Assembly (NCBI RefSeq): GCF_028389875.1
Contig: NC_084687.1
Span: forward strand, 1,576,611 to 1,640,610
From: Rhea pennata
Lineage: Eukaryota; Chordata; Aves; Rheiformes; Rheidae
DNA: 64,000 nucleotides
Direction of reading: 5' to 3'
Position 1 is the first letter of the stretch, and each line of letters starts with the position of its first letter. The notes beneath the pieces were generated by a model. That model did no database searches, was not told the origin of the DNA, and worked only from the letters and a program-made list of their open reading frames with translations. Positions 1 through 33,800 of the stretch are shown here, piece by piece. The translations under genes were made by a program, and so were the position numbers.

Positions 1-3000
1 ATATTAATACTACTTTTAAATTTTGCTACGGTTATATTAAAATGATTTTAGAGGGAAAGAGTTTACTGCTATTATAGCAGTCTTTAAATAATTTAGTTTT
101 TCTCCGATCCTGACCTTTGCAGTGATAACTGCACATACTTGAGTGCTGTTGTTAAAGAACCAACCTCTCTGTTTCCACGCTGTATTCTCTAGTGAATGTC
201 AGATGAAAAAAAAACTTTTCTTCAGGGCAGAGTGGAATATCAAGTCATGCCCCCTTTCCCATCCCCTATTAATTACCACAACCAGAACTGCAAAATCTCA
301 CGTTTACAATTTTGCTTTTGTATCTGGTGATTTATCCAGTGTTGTAGCTTTCTTTATCATGGTGTTGAACTTCTTATTCCCTGCCACAATCCACGAAAAC
401 AGCTTTTCTGTTAAATTTCGTTTCATATAAAGCTGTTATTGAGAATGTCCTACATTTTAAACTATTTCTAAGTTCAGTGATGAATCCATGTTGGCAATGT
501 CCTTATGATGAGCTCAATAAACGCCTTGCAGACAAAGTGTTTCTGACTTGCTAACAGTGGTGCAGTGTTGGAGGTTGCATGGGAAGTTTTGAGAGGTCTC
601 TAACAGTAGAAATGACCTCTAATCAGGTACTCTCCTGGTATCTATAGAAGTGATAGATTTTTGTTAATTCTATGTCTTCTTGTATGGTACAGTTGGGAAG
701 ATAAGAGGCAAAAAGGAAAGGCTAAGGCTGAATTTTCATGTTAGGCTATATACCTCACAAAAAGAGCTGAGGTGGGTTTCCAGCTCAGCTTGAAGTACTT
801 TAAACAAAAAGAGGAAGTATTAAAATCACGTAAGCTGGTAGGTTGGAAGAGACCTCCAGAAGAAGTCTCAAGTTTAACCACCTGTTCAGAGCAGGTCTAG
901 GTAGAACAGGTTGGTCTGGATTTTGTCCAGTTGATTTCTGTGTATTTCCAAGGATGGAGATCTCACAAAGTCTCCTGGATCCTGTTCCAGTGTTTAGCCA
1001 CTACCATGGGAAAAGAGATTTTTCCTTGATATCAAGTCAGAATTTGCCAATGCCTTTCTTGTACTGGGGAGCTCAAAACACAGTACAGTATTGCAGACAT
1101 GGTTTTACAAGTGCTGAATTGAGGGGGGAAAATTACTTCCCCTGCCCTACTGGGTATGCTCGTGCTGATACAGGCCAGGATGTTGTTTGCCTTCATTACT
1201 GCAGGAGAACACTACTGATTCCTGTTCAGCTTGTTATCCACTAGGACTCCCAGGTCTTCTGCAAAGTTACTTGCTAGACAGCTGGTCCCCTGCTTGTTTC
1301 ATTGTAAGGAGTTATTCTCTTTCATGGGTAGGACTTTGCCTTTGCCTTGGTTGAATTTCATGAGGCACCTCTCAGCCCATTTTTCCAGCCTCTGTAGGTT
1401 CCTCTGAATAGCAGCCTCCAGCATTTCAGCTGCTCTAAACAATTTGGTATTGACCACAAACTTGCTGAGAATGCAATGCTTTCTTCTCATCCATAAAGCT
1501 GGTCATCATTTTGTAGAAGGCAATCGGATTAGTTGGGAACAATTTATCCTGGTAAATCCATGGTGGCTGTTTCCAATCACCTTCTCTTTCATGTGGTGGA
1601 AATAGCTTCCAGGAGGATTTGTTCCATAACCTTACAGGGACTGAGGTGAAACAGACTGTCCTATAGTTTGCTGGTTCCTCCTCCTTTAAAGGTGGAAGAA
1701 GCCTTTGCCCAAGTTGTATTCGTAGACTAACATCATGCCAGATTTTAAAAATAATAGGTGCTTCCTGGGTTATCAACAGCACTTTGTTTACTGTCAGGTA
1801 CTCAGATGCATGAGTCATCATCATCTATGATAGATGAGTCCGTTGTCTTATTCTGAAAGGAGTAATTATCTAAGGAAAGGCATTAGAAAATGCTTCAGGA
1901 TTTGAACTGTGCTGCTTTTTAAATTTCCAGAACTCTGATATGTTGAAGTTCACTGTAAAATGATTCTGTTCTATTTTGTCTGAAAATCATGCAAATTTTT
2001 CTATACGTAGCACGTGAAAATATTTTCAACCCTTAAGCTTCCTTGACCTTAATGAATATCCCAAGCTTTGTCTGTCCATCTGTCTTAGAATATTGTGCTG
2101 TTGCCTGGTATGATAGTGTAGAAGTATCTCTTGAGTAAAAGCAGCTACCAATAGTGAAATCTCATTTGGACCTGTTAGAGCTTCTAGTTTTCTCCCAATT
2201 TCAGAGGAAAACGATTTTTTTAAAAAAACATTTTAATTTCTGTTTGTTCATCAGATTTGTTTGTTGATGGCCGTAGACCTTTTTATTTCATTTTGGCTAG
2301 AGTCTTTAGCAATATTAGAGGACAGAGAGGCTCATCAGTGTTCCCAGACAGTGGAAGAGATCTGGATGCATTCTTGCTGGTTTTGGAGTTTAGTGTAATG
2401 GTCAGCTTCCTTAGTTACATGCTCATTCGTGTGTGGGGGTGAGGGCAGTTAAAAACCTACACAATAGTAATTTATTCTGTAAAAAGTCTTCTGAGAAGCT
2501 GAGAGAATGAGAAAGACAAACTTTGAAATGCTTAACTGGAGTGGGTTTGATTTTAGCTGTCTGCTAATATTGCAGTGTTGGGACTTCACCATGAAAGAGA
2601 CTGAAAACATGTTAGAAATGCTTTGAAAAACGAGTAGGAGATGTAAGAAAAACACTGGAAACAACACAAATAACTACAGCTTGCAATAACATTATAGCTA
2701 ATAGTCTTCACAGCTAAGAAAACAAATCTCCATACGAGAATGTTTAGAAGAGAAATGAAAAGTGAATCTGATAGTTATCGTTTTGCCTCCTTTGACCAGA
2801 TCTCTTGAAGGAAGTATGAAAGAATTGTGTTTGGGCCATTGGTAGTCCAAACCATGCTTTCAGGGGCCCCTCAAGGAAGGATGCAGTCTCTGGAGGGGCA
2901 GCTATGTGTGTTAGCTCAAGGCCCATTGCCTCTCATCATGCAGTGATATAACATGTCGCCTGGGGCTGATATCGTCCATAGAAAACCGTTACAATTTGCA

Positions 3001-3501
3001 GTCTTCCAGATATGGTTGTCACCTTTGACATAGGTTACAGGTTGTCTCTCCATGATGTTTTGTCTGCCTGCCCTGTTTTTGGCTCAAGCCAAAATGAGAA
3101 ATCTATCCCAAATTGTGAGAATATTTGATAGATACTGTTCCTTTGCTATCTTTGTTGATAATCTGAATTTTTTCTGTTGCTATAAGCAAAGCCCTCAGCT
3201 TGTCGTGAAGAGCCGTCAGAGAATAAGAACAGACAGAAGGGAATTAATGCTTAACATTTTGATTGCTGTGTATGTCGGTCATTGCAAAAAGCAAAAGAAA
3301 GCAGCACAACTGATTTGTTAAATTGTTTAGTCACGGTGACAGGCTCCAAACAATACCATGGTGCTTTCTCTGGACTGGTTCTGAATATTTTGGGCATGAC
3401 ATTTTGGAGCTTCAGCTGTAGAGGGACTCCTGCTCCGTGTCTGCTCTCTCGTGCCTCCCACCTATACTTCTATACGTATTGTTTTTAAATCTTGTAACCA
3501 G
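1..3501. other. LZTR1 intron, upstream part (no exon found)
   Basis: AT-rich non-coding sequence that ends at a good acceptor (TTGTTTTTAAATCTTGTAACCAG). I looked for the last kelch exon (the human GGAADNTLPNELHCYDV segment) and did not find it, so the preceding LZTR1 exons lie outside the window. The only recognisable element is an old CR1 fragment at about 825-1800. Confidence 0.7.
825..1800 (-). mobile_element. Old CR1 LINE fragment
   Basis: The plus strand reads as the reverse complement of a CR1 3' part. It starts with GGTTGGAAGAGACCTCCAGA, followed by the phrases TTCTTGTACTGGGGAGCTCA, CCACTAGGACTCCCAGGTCT, GGTTGAATTTCATGAGGC and a further AAATCCATGGTGGCTGTTTCC block. These match the order of the RT-to-3'UTR region of CR1. 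It is clearly more diverged than the copy at 57388 and lacks the terminal repeat, so it is older. Ends are approximate. Confidence 0.75.
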
Positions 3502-24354
<20,853 letters not shown>

Positions 24355-24669
24355 TGTGCTTTGGTAATCCAAATATTTCGTTCATTCCTCAAAAAACAAG
24401 CTAGCACTTTACAGCTAACTCTCTCCATTTTTACCATTCTGTGCTGAGCTGCTCAGAGCGCTGACGCAGTATAGCAGACGGCCAGGAAGAGCGTGGACAG
24501 CTGACTGTTACTCTCCTGTGGTTTTGCGTGGTTTGTGCCTCTGTGGAGCAGGGTTTGGTCTCTGCTATACAAATGCAAAATCGAAACCGTTAAGGGGATG
24601 AATTTATTCCACCTGGTTTTGAGGGTAACTAAATCCAAAATCAAGCCCATAATTACTTCTGTGCTGTAA

Positions 24670-24675
24670 AATAAA
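24670..24675 (+). other. Poly(A) signal of LZTR1
   Basis: AATAAA 316 nt after the stop codon. A second AATAAA lies at 25024-25029. Either would give a short 3' UTR. The choice cannot be made from sequence alone. Confidence 0.6.
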
Positions 24676-25049
24676 GAAGTCATAAATGAGTCATTAATGT
24701 TTTGAAACAATATTTAAACTATATTATTTAAAGAACTTCAGCTGAAACAGCCAGGGACTATAAGTTGAGATCAGATACAACCACACGGGATGTAGAAGGC
24801 ATGGTGTTAGCAGGCTGACTGATGGACCAGAATACAGTGGCTTGTCAGAGACTGACTCTCCATGGCGTGGATTAAAAGATAAGCCCTTTTGCAGCTGCCT
24901 CAGTTGGTGAGCTGCAGAAAGTCCAGACCTCTGCAGCAGATCAAACTAGAAGATCACAGAGGTCCTTTCTGACCGTAAAATCTATTAATCCTGTCTCGTT
25001 AAGCCTTTCTTAATCAATGTATTAATAAACAGTTAACATCATCTCCTTG

Positions 25050-27540
25050 CATTACACTATTGACTTGACCTCAATTTTTTCAAAAATTAAGCAAAAAAGA
25101 ACTCCTAGCTTCAAGGTTACTGTTAAAAATAAGTATCTGTGCCACATCTTGTTACTCATTTTGCACTAAAGCATCTCTGTTAGTCGTTGCAGGAAGGTGA
25201 CTGGAGGCAGAGGCCCCTTCCCAGGCAGCTCAGGAGCAGCTGCTGCTCTGTTCCTGTTGCAGCTCCTCAGCCCCTCGTCGGACGCTTCCTGCACTTCCTA
25301 AGGGAGAGAGTAGCTTTAGTTTTCCCTCTCTGCAGAATTTTGCAGCTTGGTGGGGGAGCACAGGTCAGCTGGCGTTGGTTAGATGCGTGCTCAGAACAGA
25401 ACTGCTCCCCTGCCCTGCCGAGAGCACCTGGGACAGCCTAGAAGCAGGAGGGGAGTGATAGAGATGTTGAGAATCAAAATCTTGTCCTGCCTCAAGTCAT
25501 GCCAGCTTGCAGCATTCCTCGGACCATGGAGGTGAACACCTACTGCCCGGTCCTTGTCCATCCAACAGGACAGGGAGAGAAGGCATTACAGCAGGTGAAA
25601 TCTCTGGCCATATGCATTAGCAGGAGCTGGCATCCAGTGGTGCAAAAGATCTTCACTAGATGGGTTTTCTGTTCCTTTTTTGCTGCCTGAGAAGCGCGTG
25701 TGAAGGAGAAGACAGCCCAGAGGTTGTACTACTGTCTGCTTGGTTTCTTGAAATAACAGAGTTGGAGTGGTTGAAGAGCCCTCCTGGGCACAGCAGCTGC
25801 CTGTCCCCTGTGTTTCTACCCTCGCAGCCGTGATTTTTATTTCAGGACCGTAAATTGTTCCTGGTGCAGTGCCAGCTGTGAGCTCCTGTTCTGCAGCCTG
25901 TAGCGCTACCACTACATGTACGTGGTTGCGGTAGGCCAAGAGGGGCGTTACCATCTCACCATACAACGGAAAGGTCAATTTGTTTAATCCAAGGGAAATA
26001 CTTCATGGACCACTCAGTCTGACTCCTAGGTGATGGTTTGTACAGGTGAGCCAGATCAGAGGTGGCAATTGCATCTCAGAGCCAAGGACTCATCTCAGCC
26101 TGTGGGATTGTTCCTAAATGCCTCACAGGTAATGAAGTCTCTTGTCAGAGGTCACATTAGTTATATGGGTGGTATACCTTCTCCTTGGGAAACCAGAAGA
26201 TCTGCAAATGAAGAAGGGCTTATGCTACAGTTTACAATAATACTGAAAGTTACTTTCAGCAATGCCAACTCCACTGAAGGACACCCGCTTTCTGAACATG
26301 CAGCAGCTGGTTCCAGCAGTACGAACCATCTAATTTCGATTATGCCCTATGCAGCCCCTTTGACTCCATTTCCTCAGACTAGCTGAGGGGTTTAGAGTTT
26401 ATTTCTGAGCTCCTCAGCAATGAAATGCGCAGACTCGGCATTGCTTGAGGTGAGGCACTGTAGGCACCTTTGTTTTGGAGGTGGGGTTTGGCTTTGTCCA
26501 AGCAAATGCTCAGGTGCTCAGCCAGCCTTGCATTGCATGTGTGGGTTTCATTGTATGAAAAATTGCAGTCAGGGAAGCTGTTAGATTGGCCATCTGATCT
26601 GCCTCTGGGCTGTTCTTACACAGGGATACATGAAGAAACACACTTCAAAAAAAGAGGAGCGGATGTGTGTGCAAGGCTGACCCTGCATTTGGAAGCGCAG
26701 CATGATCTGCCGCGGGTCTCAGTGCAGTTTAGCCCTGCTGGGCTGCAGCCTGCATCTGGGATTCGTGTCACTTGGGCTGAGGCAAATGAGGTAGGGGAAC
26801 TGCCTGAGCTGGTAGTGGATTTGGTTCCAGGGAACGTGCTCTTGTTGTTACATTTGTAAGATGTTCCATTCTAGGAATGTGCGCCAGTTGTTATAGTTTG
26901 ATAAGGAATAAATAATAGCATAGCTGTCTAGCTTCTTCTGTGTCCTGAACATGCCCAAAACTACAGTCTCCTCCCTATGTAGGCCATACTGACTCTTTAA
27001 AGCCCTCAAATCATGTTTGGCATGTATCATCACCCAAAGCTTATGGGCATTGGCCCAGCAAAATGCAAAGAGATGGTCCTAGATAAGCATAGGGTACTAT
27101 ATAAGGAGACGTTAATACTGTCAGTTTGAGTAGATTTCTGGTTGTGTAGGTTGCTGTTTGAGCATGGATATGACAGCTCACTGATGCACAGAGCTAGTTT
27201 CCTGCTTAAATACTTCTATGAGAAAGCTGATTAGGCTGTGCACAGATAGATATCCCCACATCCATTTCAGTCAGGAGTTGGCCTAGGAGGACTCGCCTGA
27301 ATCAGCTGCTCCAGGCCCGAAGCCAACTGCCAACTGCTGTGTCTACAAGGGAATGCAAGCAAGTATCAGGCTGATGCCTCCAGTGTGCAAAGACCAGGGG
27401 AAGGCTCCAGGAGTCTGTGCTTGCTGGGACTTTGGTCCCTCTGGGGCTTGGGTCTGGTTCCTCGCTGGGAGGAGCAGCCCTTCATGCTGAAGATGCACAC
27501 GAAGCCCAAGGAATAGGAAAAGCGCTAAGAGAAACAGTAC
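25050..27540. other. Intergenic stretch LZTR1-RNPEP (tail to tail)
   Basis: No gene, CR1 copy or structural RNA recognised. The open frames here are short and unrelated to known families. The two genes converge on this interval. Composition changes from AT-rich to GC-rich near its right end. Because the human orthologues are on different chromosomes, any rearrangement breakpoint or assembly join should lie here. Confidence 0.6.
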
Positions 27541-27551
27541 AAATTACGAAC

Positions 27552-27557
27552 TTTAAT
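27552..27557 (-). other. Poly(A) signal of RNPEP (ATTAAA)
   Basis: Reads ATTAAA on the minus strand, about 120 nt after the RNPEP stop codon. This is the commonest variant of AATAAA. It implies a 3' UTR of roughly 140 nt. Confidence 0.5.
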
Positions 27558-27675
27558 ATGGAAATGTGTGCAATGAGTGAGAGATTTCTGAGGTTCTGCC
27601 ACCAGGAGAGCTCCATAGCACAGCTCTGACAGGAAAGGCTCCACAGAGGGAGTAGCGCCAAGGGTGCAGCAGTCA

Positions 27676-27840
27676 CTAATTCTCTGCCACCTCCAAGCCC
27701 AGGATCTTCTTGACATAGTTCTGGACATTGATGTGGAGCTGGGGGGCTGTAGCTGAGAAGGTCTCCATGGCCAGGGCCCGGGCTGACTCTGACCCACTCC
27801 ACATGGCGCGGTAGATGGGCAGAGTGTACTTCTGCTTCCC
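27676..27840 (-). CDS. RNPEP: RNPEP exon 11 (C-terminus)
   Basis: 165 nt including TAG. It reads [38 protein letters not shown] and [16 protein letters not shown]. Human has [19 protein letters not shown] in the same place. Acceptor TGTGTCTCACAG. Residues 575-628. Confidence 0.95.
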   Translation of the reverse strand, partial: GKQKYTLPIYRAMWSGSESARALAMETFSATAPQLHINVQNYVKKILGLEVAEN

Positions 27841-30800
27841 CTGTGAGACACAGTGAAGGTTAGATGTGAGTCTCCTCCCCAGCGTTCCAGCTGGGTGATG
27901 CCCCTGGGACCATAGCACAGCACCCCACTGCTGTCTCCAGATAGCCCAGCTCCTGCTGGCCCTTCACAGCTACCCTTGCCATGGCAGCTGGGTGTGGAAA
28001 GCAAGTACTAGAGGTTGGTGTGGGGCAGAGGGGTAGAGCTTGCTGTGGGGCTCTATGTTGCCCTCCAGGCAATGACAACTCCACCATCACTCATTCTTCA
28101 CCAGGCTGAGAGCACTGGAACAAGCCAGTACAAACATCCTGAGGCAGCCTCTCGCATGCAGTGCGTGGAGCATGGAGAAGCGAGAGAGCAGACCCGTTCC
28201 CTCCCAGCCCAGAGACACCTTTGTCCACTGCCTGTCTTTCCCAAGCTGTTGTCACCCTGACTGCCACTGCTAGACACAGCCACCACTGCCCCATGACCAA
28301 CCTGGCTGTGGAGGAAGTCCTTGACCTTGCTGTACTCGGACTCATGGTTGTTCTTCAGGACAATCTGGCACCAGCGGAGCCGCAGCTCGGCATTCTGGGC
28401 TTTGGAGATCTTTGGGTACATCTTGCTCAGCCTCTCCACATTGCCTGTGAGACAAATGGCATCAGTGCCAGCAAGCTCTGACAGGGCACTGGTGCCAACT
28501 CCCAGATCTCTGCTTAGAAAGGCCTCAGGGACCTGTGGTCCTCAGCATCCAGTCAGCCTCAGGCTCTCCCATGCCGCCCAGCACCTTCCAGTTCTACAGC
28601 AGTGCAGGTGCTCGCTGGCTAACTGAGTGCCCCGGCCACCCCAAGCGAGGCCATGCTGGGTCTTCTGGGCCCAGGCATACCTGCAGCCTTGCAGAGCCAC
28701 GTGCTTGGCTTGGAAGGCCAGCATGCAGGGTGAAGTCACTCGTAGGGTGCATGGAGAGGTGAATGCAGTCTTTGGGAACATGGGAAGGTGACATCATGGC
28801 TGAGCCAGCAAGGCTTCCCCTCCCCCCCCCCCCCCCCCCGCCACTATACACATGCCCTGCGGTGGCCAGGGAAATGCTTGCCCTTGCCCTGCTGCACAGA
28901 TTGAGACTTCCCAGACATGGAGTAACCTCACTGCTGGACTGCAGCAGGGACAGGCTGACTGATGAGCACCAACGTGTCCTGGTGAAACGCTCCTATCCCC
29001 AGCCAACTAGTCGGACCAGTGAGCATTCACCCATGATGCCACTGGGTACTGAAGCCCAGAGGTGACCTGGCCCTTACCTTCTGGCAGGGGCGATTTCTGC
29101 AGGATCTGATCCAGGAAGTAGACCAGCTGGTATGTCTTCCAGGCAGAGATGTCCACTGCTTCAATTGCCTCCATGTTCAAGCTATCGGCTGCCCAGAGTT
29201 TCGCCAGCTCATTTGCTGGCTTCATCAGCTGCTCCCCCGGTGAGAGGTCGGGCAAATAAGGGGGCCAGCCTGGCGTATTCAGCCAGCGATCAAACTCAAA
29301 GCCTGCAGTGAGGAAGGGAGGAAGAGCTGGCACCAGATTTCTGAACCGCACACCTGCAGCTACTGCCCAGACAAATGCAGCTTTCTCCAAGGACGCCCCA
29401 GTACTAACAACCCTGCTGAAGCTGGTAATGAACAGACAGACTAACAAGGTCAGGCTCCACCTCTCCAGGACTTGGCGCTCACTTTGCACTTGTGTAGTAA
29501 CAGCCCACCCCACCGCCTGTGAGAAGAGCCAGGCTCCAGTCCAGATGATAGCTTCTGCCGGGCCTGGATCTCAGTGACACCACATAGGGTAGAGCTGAAG
29601 ATCATGCAGCAGCTAAACCTGACCTCAGAGCCACTCAGTAGTGGCTTGGGTGACAACCCCGCACATCCTGGCACTAGAGACAAACTCCAGGGACAGCTCT
29701 TTGTAAGGAAACCCGAAGTGACAGCACCAAGCACAGCGTAAGCACTGGATTTACATGCAAAAAAAAATCAGACTAATCATATGAGTGACTGAGTCAGTGT
29801 TAGCCACTGGATCCTGGGCTGGCCAGATCTGCTCTGCTTCCAGTACAGTTGAGGTGTGCAGTAGGCAACAATGTCTTAAATAAGACCCATGGAGCTGGAC
29901 CAAGCATACAAAACAAACCTGCACACAGTCTCCAGCAAGGCCAGACCAGAATTAAAGGGAAGAAGAGGTCAGGGAGAGCCAGGCAGACAGAGCAACACTG
30001 AGTGGTAGCTCTTCAGCATCCCCAGAATCAGGCTCAGCAGAGTAAGTAAGTTCCTCACACTTGGCTGAGACATGAGAAAGCTGAGACCCACCAGGTGCTG
30101 GTTTGCAATGTGGTGCCATGGGCCTGCTGGCCAGGAGGCCCCCCCAGCCACCCTGTGCTGACCTGGCATGGAGTCCACGCCTTTCTTCTTCAGCTCCGGG
30201 AAGTACTCCAGGAAGAAGTCGAGGGTATCGTCTGCTGTGATGCTCTGGAACTTGAACTGGTTCACATAGGCCTGCAGGGAAAGCACAGGGAGCAATGCTG
30301 CACAAACTCACCACCTCACACCATGCCAGCCTGCGCTCGACAGCCCTCCTTCTGCTCCAGCTCACTTGGAGACCTTCTGGGCTCAGGGGAAGCTTGATGA
30401 AGCTAATTCATTTCCATGCCCTGCCCACACTGGTCTCCATTTGCCCCCCAGGGAACTCCCTAGCCCTGCATCCTGTTGGGAAGTCTCCAAACTCCACCAC
30501 CATCTGCTGCCAGTGCATGCTGAGCTCACCCCTAATCTCAATCCTCACTGAGCATCCCTGTTTCCCATGTTCTGTTCCTCTCATCAGCCACCCTGATCAG
30601 CCTCCTTTCTTCCTGAGGGTCCCGTTGCCTCCTTGTTCCTCTGCAGAGTTTTGCATTACTTGGCACCTCCACCAGCCCCAGTTTACCGCCAGCACGCTGG
30701 CAGAACCTTCTGCGCCAGGCACAGCAGATCTCCCTCAATGCACACTGCCCATGTACCTACCTGGAGGAAGGCATCGAACTTGCTTTGGTCCCCCACGAGG

Positions 30801-33800
30801 TGTGCCAAGTAGCTCACAAAGCAGTACCCCTTCTCATAGGGAGTTTCATTGTACGTGTCATCGGGGTTGACACCTGGCAGGCCAAAAAGACAGACACTTT
30901 GAGAGAAAAATCTGCCATTCTGCAAGACAAACAGCCCTTGCACTGAGACTTCCACTTCCTGTACACCAGATGCAAGGACCCTCTGAGAGGGACCAAAGAA
31001 GAAATGAAAGCTCTTCTGCAAGAGCGACTTCACTGATTCCAATGCCATCCCATGGGCCTCCCCCAGAAACACATTTAGGCATCCGCAGAGCACAGCCTTT
31101 CAGGTGTTCAGCACTCCACAGCAGTCAGCAGCTTCCACAGGAGGGTGCTTAAAGAGACCAGGAAACTTATTTTGTTCATTGGCAACATCTCAGTGTACAA
31201 GCTGGGCACTAGGAGTACGAGAGGAATGTCTCCAGCCCTCTCCCATCAAATTCCAGGAAACAGGAAGCTAGAATGCCCAGAGCAGCAAGATGATGGCAGG
31301 CTATCGGTGTGCAGAGCACAGCCCTGTCATACCGCTCCCAGTTATCACTGTGCTCAGTTCCCACAACCACAGCTGGTTTTATTCCAAGACATTAGCTCTC
31401 TGAAACACACCAGCGGTAGGACCTTCCCTCAACACGTGTCATGACAGCCTGTCTGCCCCTGCACCATCAGGTCAGGTGTCAGAGGACAGGGACACCCCAC
31501 AAACCTGGCTCGATTATCACCCGGAGCTTGTTTAGCGGATGATTCTCTCCAGTATTGTCCATGTGCTGGCGCAGCAGGGCCCTTCCCGTTGCAGCCTCCA
31601 GGCAAGTGTATGCAGAACCTGGGCAAAGACAAGCAGAAGGCACTTGGAGACCCCAAGGCACTTTATGTTGGCATCTGCCTTGGTGTCTGCCTTGGGCTCG
31701 TAAGAAAATGGAACAGGTGCTGCTACAGGAGTGAAAAAGCACTAATTTATTACTAGCTTGAAACGCAGGAAACAGCAGTTGCTGGGCCAGTTCTTCCCAT
31801 CATTGAACAACAGGACAGGAATAACAGGCATTTATTTGGAGCTGTAGAGAGGCACAGCAAACCAGTCCTTAGCAAGATTTTAGAGCCACCAGTTACACTG
31901 ACAGGTGAATTCACAGAATCACAGAATGGTTGAGGTTGGAAGGGACCTCTGGAGATCATCTAGTCCAAATGCCCTGCTCAAGCAGGGTCACCTACAGCAT
32001 GTTAAACAGGACCATGTCCAGGCACATTTTGACTCAATAGACAGCCCTGAGTAGTGTCTGTTAGATGTGACCCCTGTGTCCATCTCTGGGCTCCTGGTAT
32101 TGGCTCCTGTAGTCAGCTGGGAGAAGAAAAGAAATGCGGTAAGACTGGGTAAAAATCACTGCTCCCCTGCCCAGCAGGGCTCCACCTCCCTCCTAACAGG
32201 GATGTTGTGGCTCCACCCATTCCTCTGAGAGGAGGTTGTTTTGTCACTAAAAACAAGAAACCCCAGGTGCCCTGCAGACTGCTACTCTTCTGACTTTTAG
32301 TACGTATGGCCCCAGGTTTAGCGCTAAGAAGGATGTGCTGAGCAGCAGAACATGGATCCCAAAAGCGTGCTGTCCAGGGGGACAACAGAGCTCTACCCAC
32401 AACAGCAAGACCATACACAGGGACTCCGTGCTTTGCGTCAGGACAGAGGCCGGGCAAGGCCACGCACCGTAGACCTCAGTGGAAATCCGCCTCTGTGCAT
32501 ACATGGTGAAGCCCTCGTTCAGCCAGAACTCGCCCCATGTGGCATTAGTGACCAGGTTGCCAAACCAGCTGTGAGAGATCTCGTGGATGATGACATCCAC
32601 CAGGGAACGGTCCCCGGCCAGCAGGCAGGGTGTCACAAAGGTGATGCAGGGGTTCTCCATCCCACCAAAGGGGAACGAGGGCGGCATGAATAGGATGTCG
32701 TACCTGGCAGGGAAGAGCAGACGGCTTGGTACAGACCCACTTCTTCCTGCAGATATGGCCCAGAGACTGAGGGACGCTCCCTCCCCAGCCCCAAAGGAAC
32801 AAGACTTATCAAGAACAAGAAGCCATACCTGCCCCAAACATAGGGTCCAAAAAGCTTCTCTCCAACTGCCAGGAACTCCTCAATCACCCCGTCATATTCC
32901 TTCTTAGCAGCCTCGATCAGGCAAGGCTCAGCCCAGACTCGGCTCCTGCGGAGACCAACAGAGCTCACACCTCGCAAAGGAAGGGAATCTGTACAGACCC
33001 CATGGAGAAGTAGCAGCTTAGGGGCAATATTTGGTCCCATTGACCAACATCACTCCGCCAGGGAAACCTCTGGAGAATAGAGCAGTGTGCATCTGCATCT
33101 CCTCGCCATGCCCTTATCAGCACATTGCATCACCATCAGCAGAAGGCAGCTGGGAGCACTCTGCAGTCCCAGAGGACCCAATCTGTCAAACACCTTGTAG
33201 GGGAGAGACCACAAGTCAGAGTCCTTCTGCAACTGATGTGTTTGGTCAAGCGTGGAAAGAGGAAGTTTTAATCATCAGTTGACTTTTACCCTATTGCTTC
33301 ATCAGGCAATAATTGCAAGTTTATTCCACTACAAAATAAAAGCCCGGTGATAGATGAATCTAATGAGACAGTACAACTGCTGTAATTTCTTTCCTTGTCT
33401 GAACATCAAGGGTCTTTTACATAGTCACCAAAATGGCCAGGAACCCCGAATAAACCAACTGACCTTGGGAAGAGATTGTGGACTGTCCTTGAACAGACAC
33501 ATGCTGCTTTCATTCACATGCCCAAGAAAGAAATGAGCACTTCCAGGGACTCACTCAAGGGAGAACAGAATTGAGCACAAAGATTCCCGCAGAGCTGATC
33601 TGAGACTCCTCTGCACTCTTAAGAGCAAAGAACACTCTCACCCAGGCAGAGCTCATGGTCTGGTAACACACTGCTCAGCACCACAGATGCAGCAGGCAGG
33701 AAGACTGACTGGTTTACACTTACTGTCAGCATCCTGATAGGCCTGTCTATTCCAGGCGAGCTCACAAGTGCAGGGAGAGGCAGGCAGCACACAGCTGCCA

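Noticed and set aside
1299-1824. Minus-strand open frames of 63 and 129 codons
   Set aside because: They lie in the decayed CR1 copy and are not host genes.
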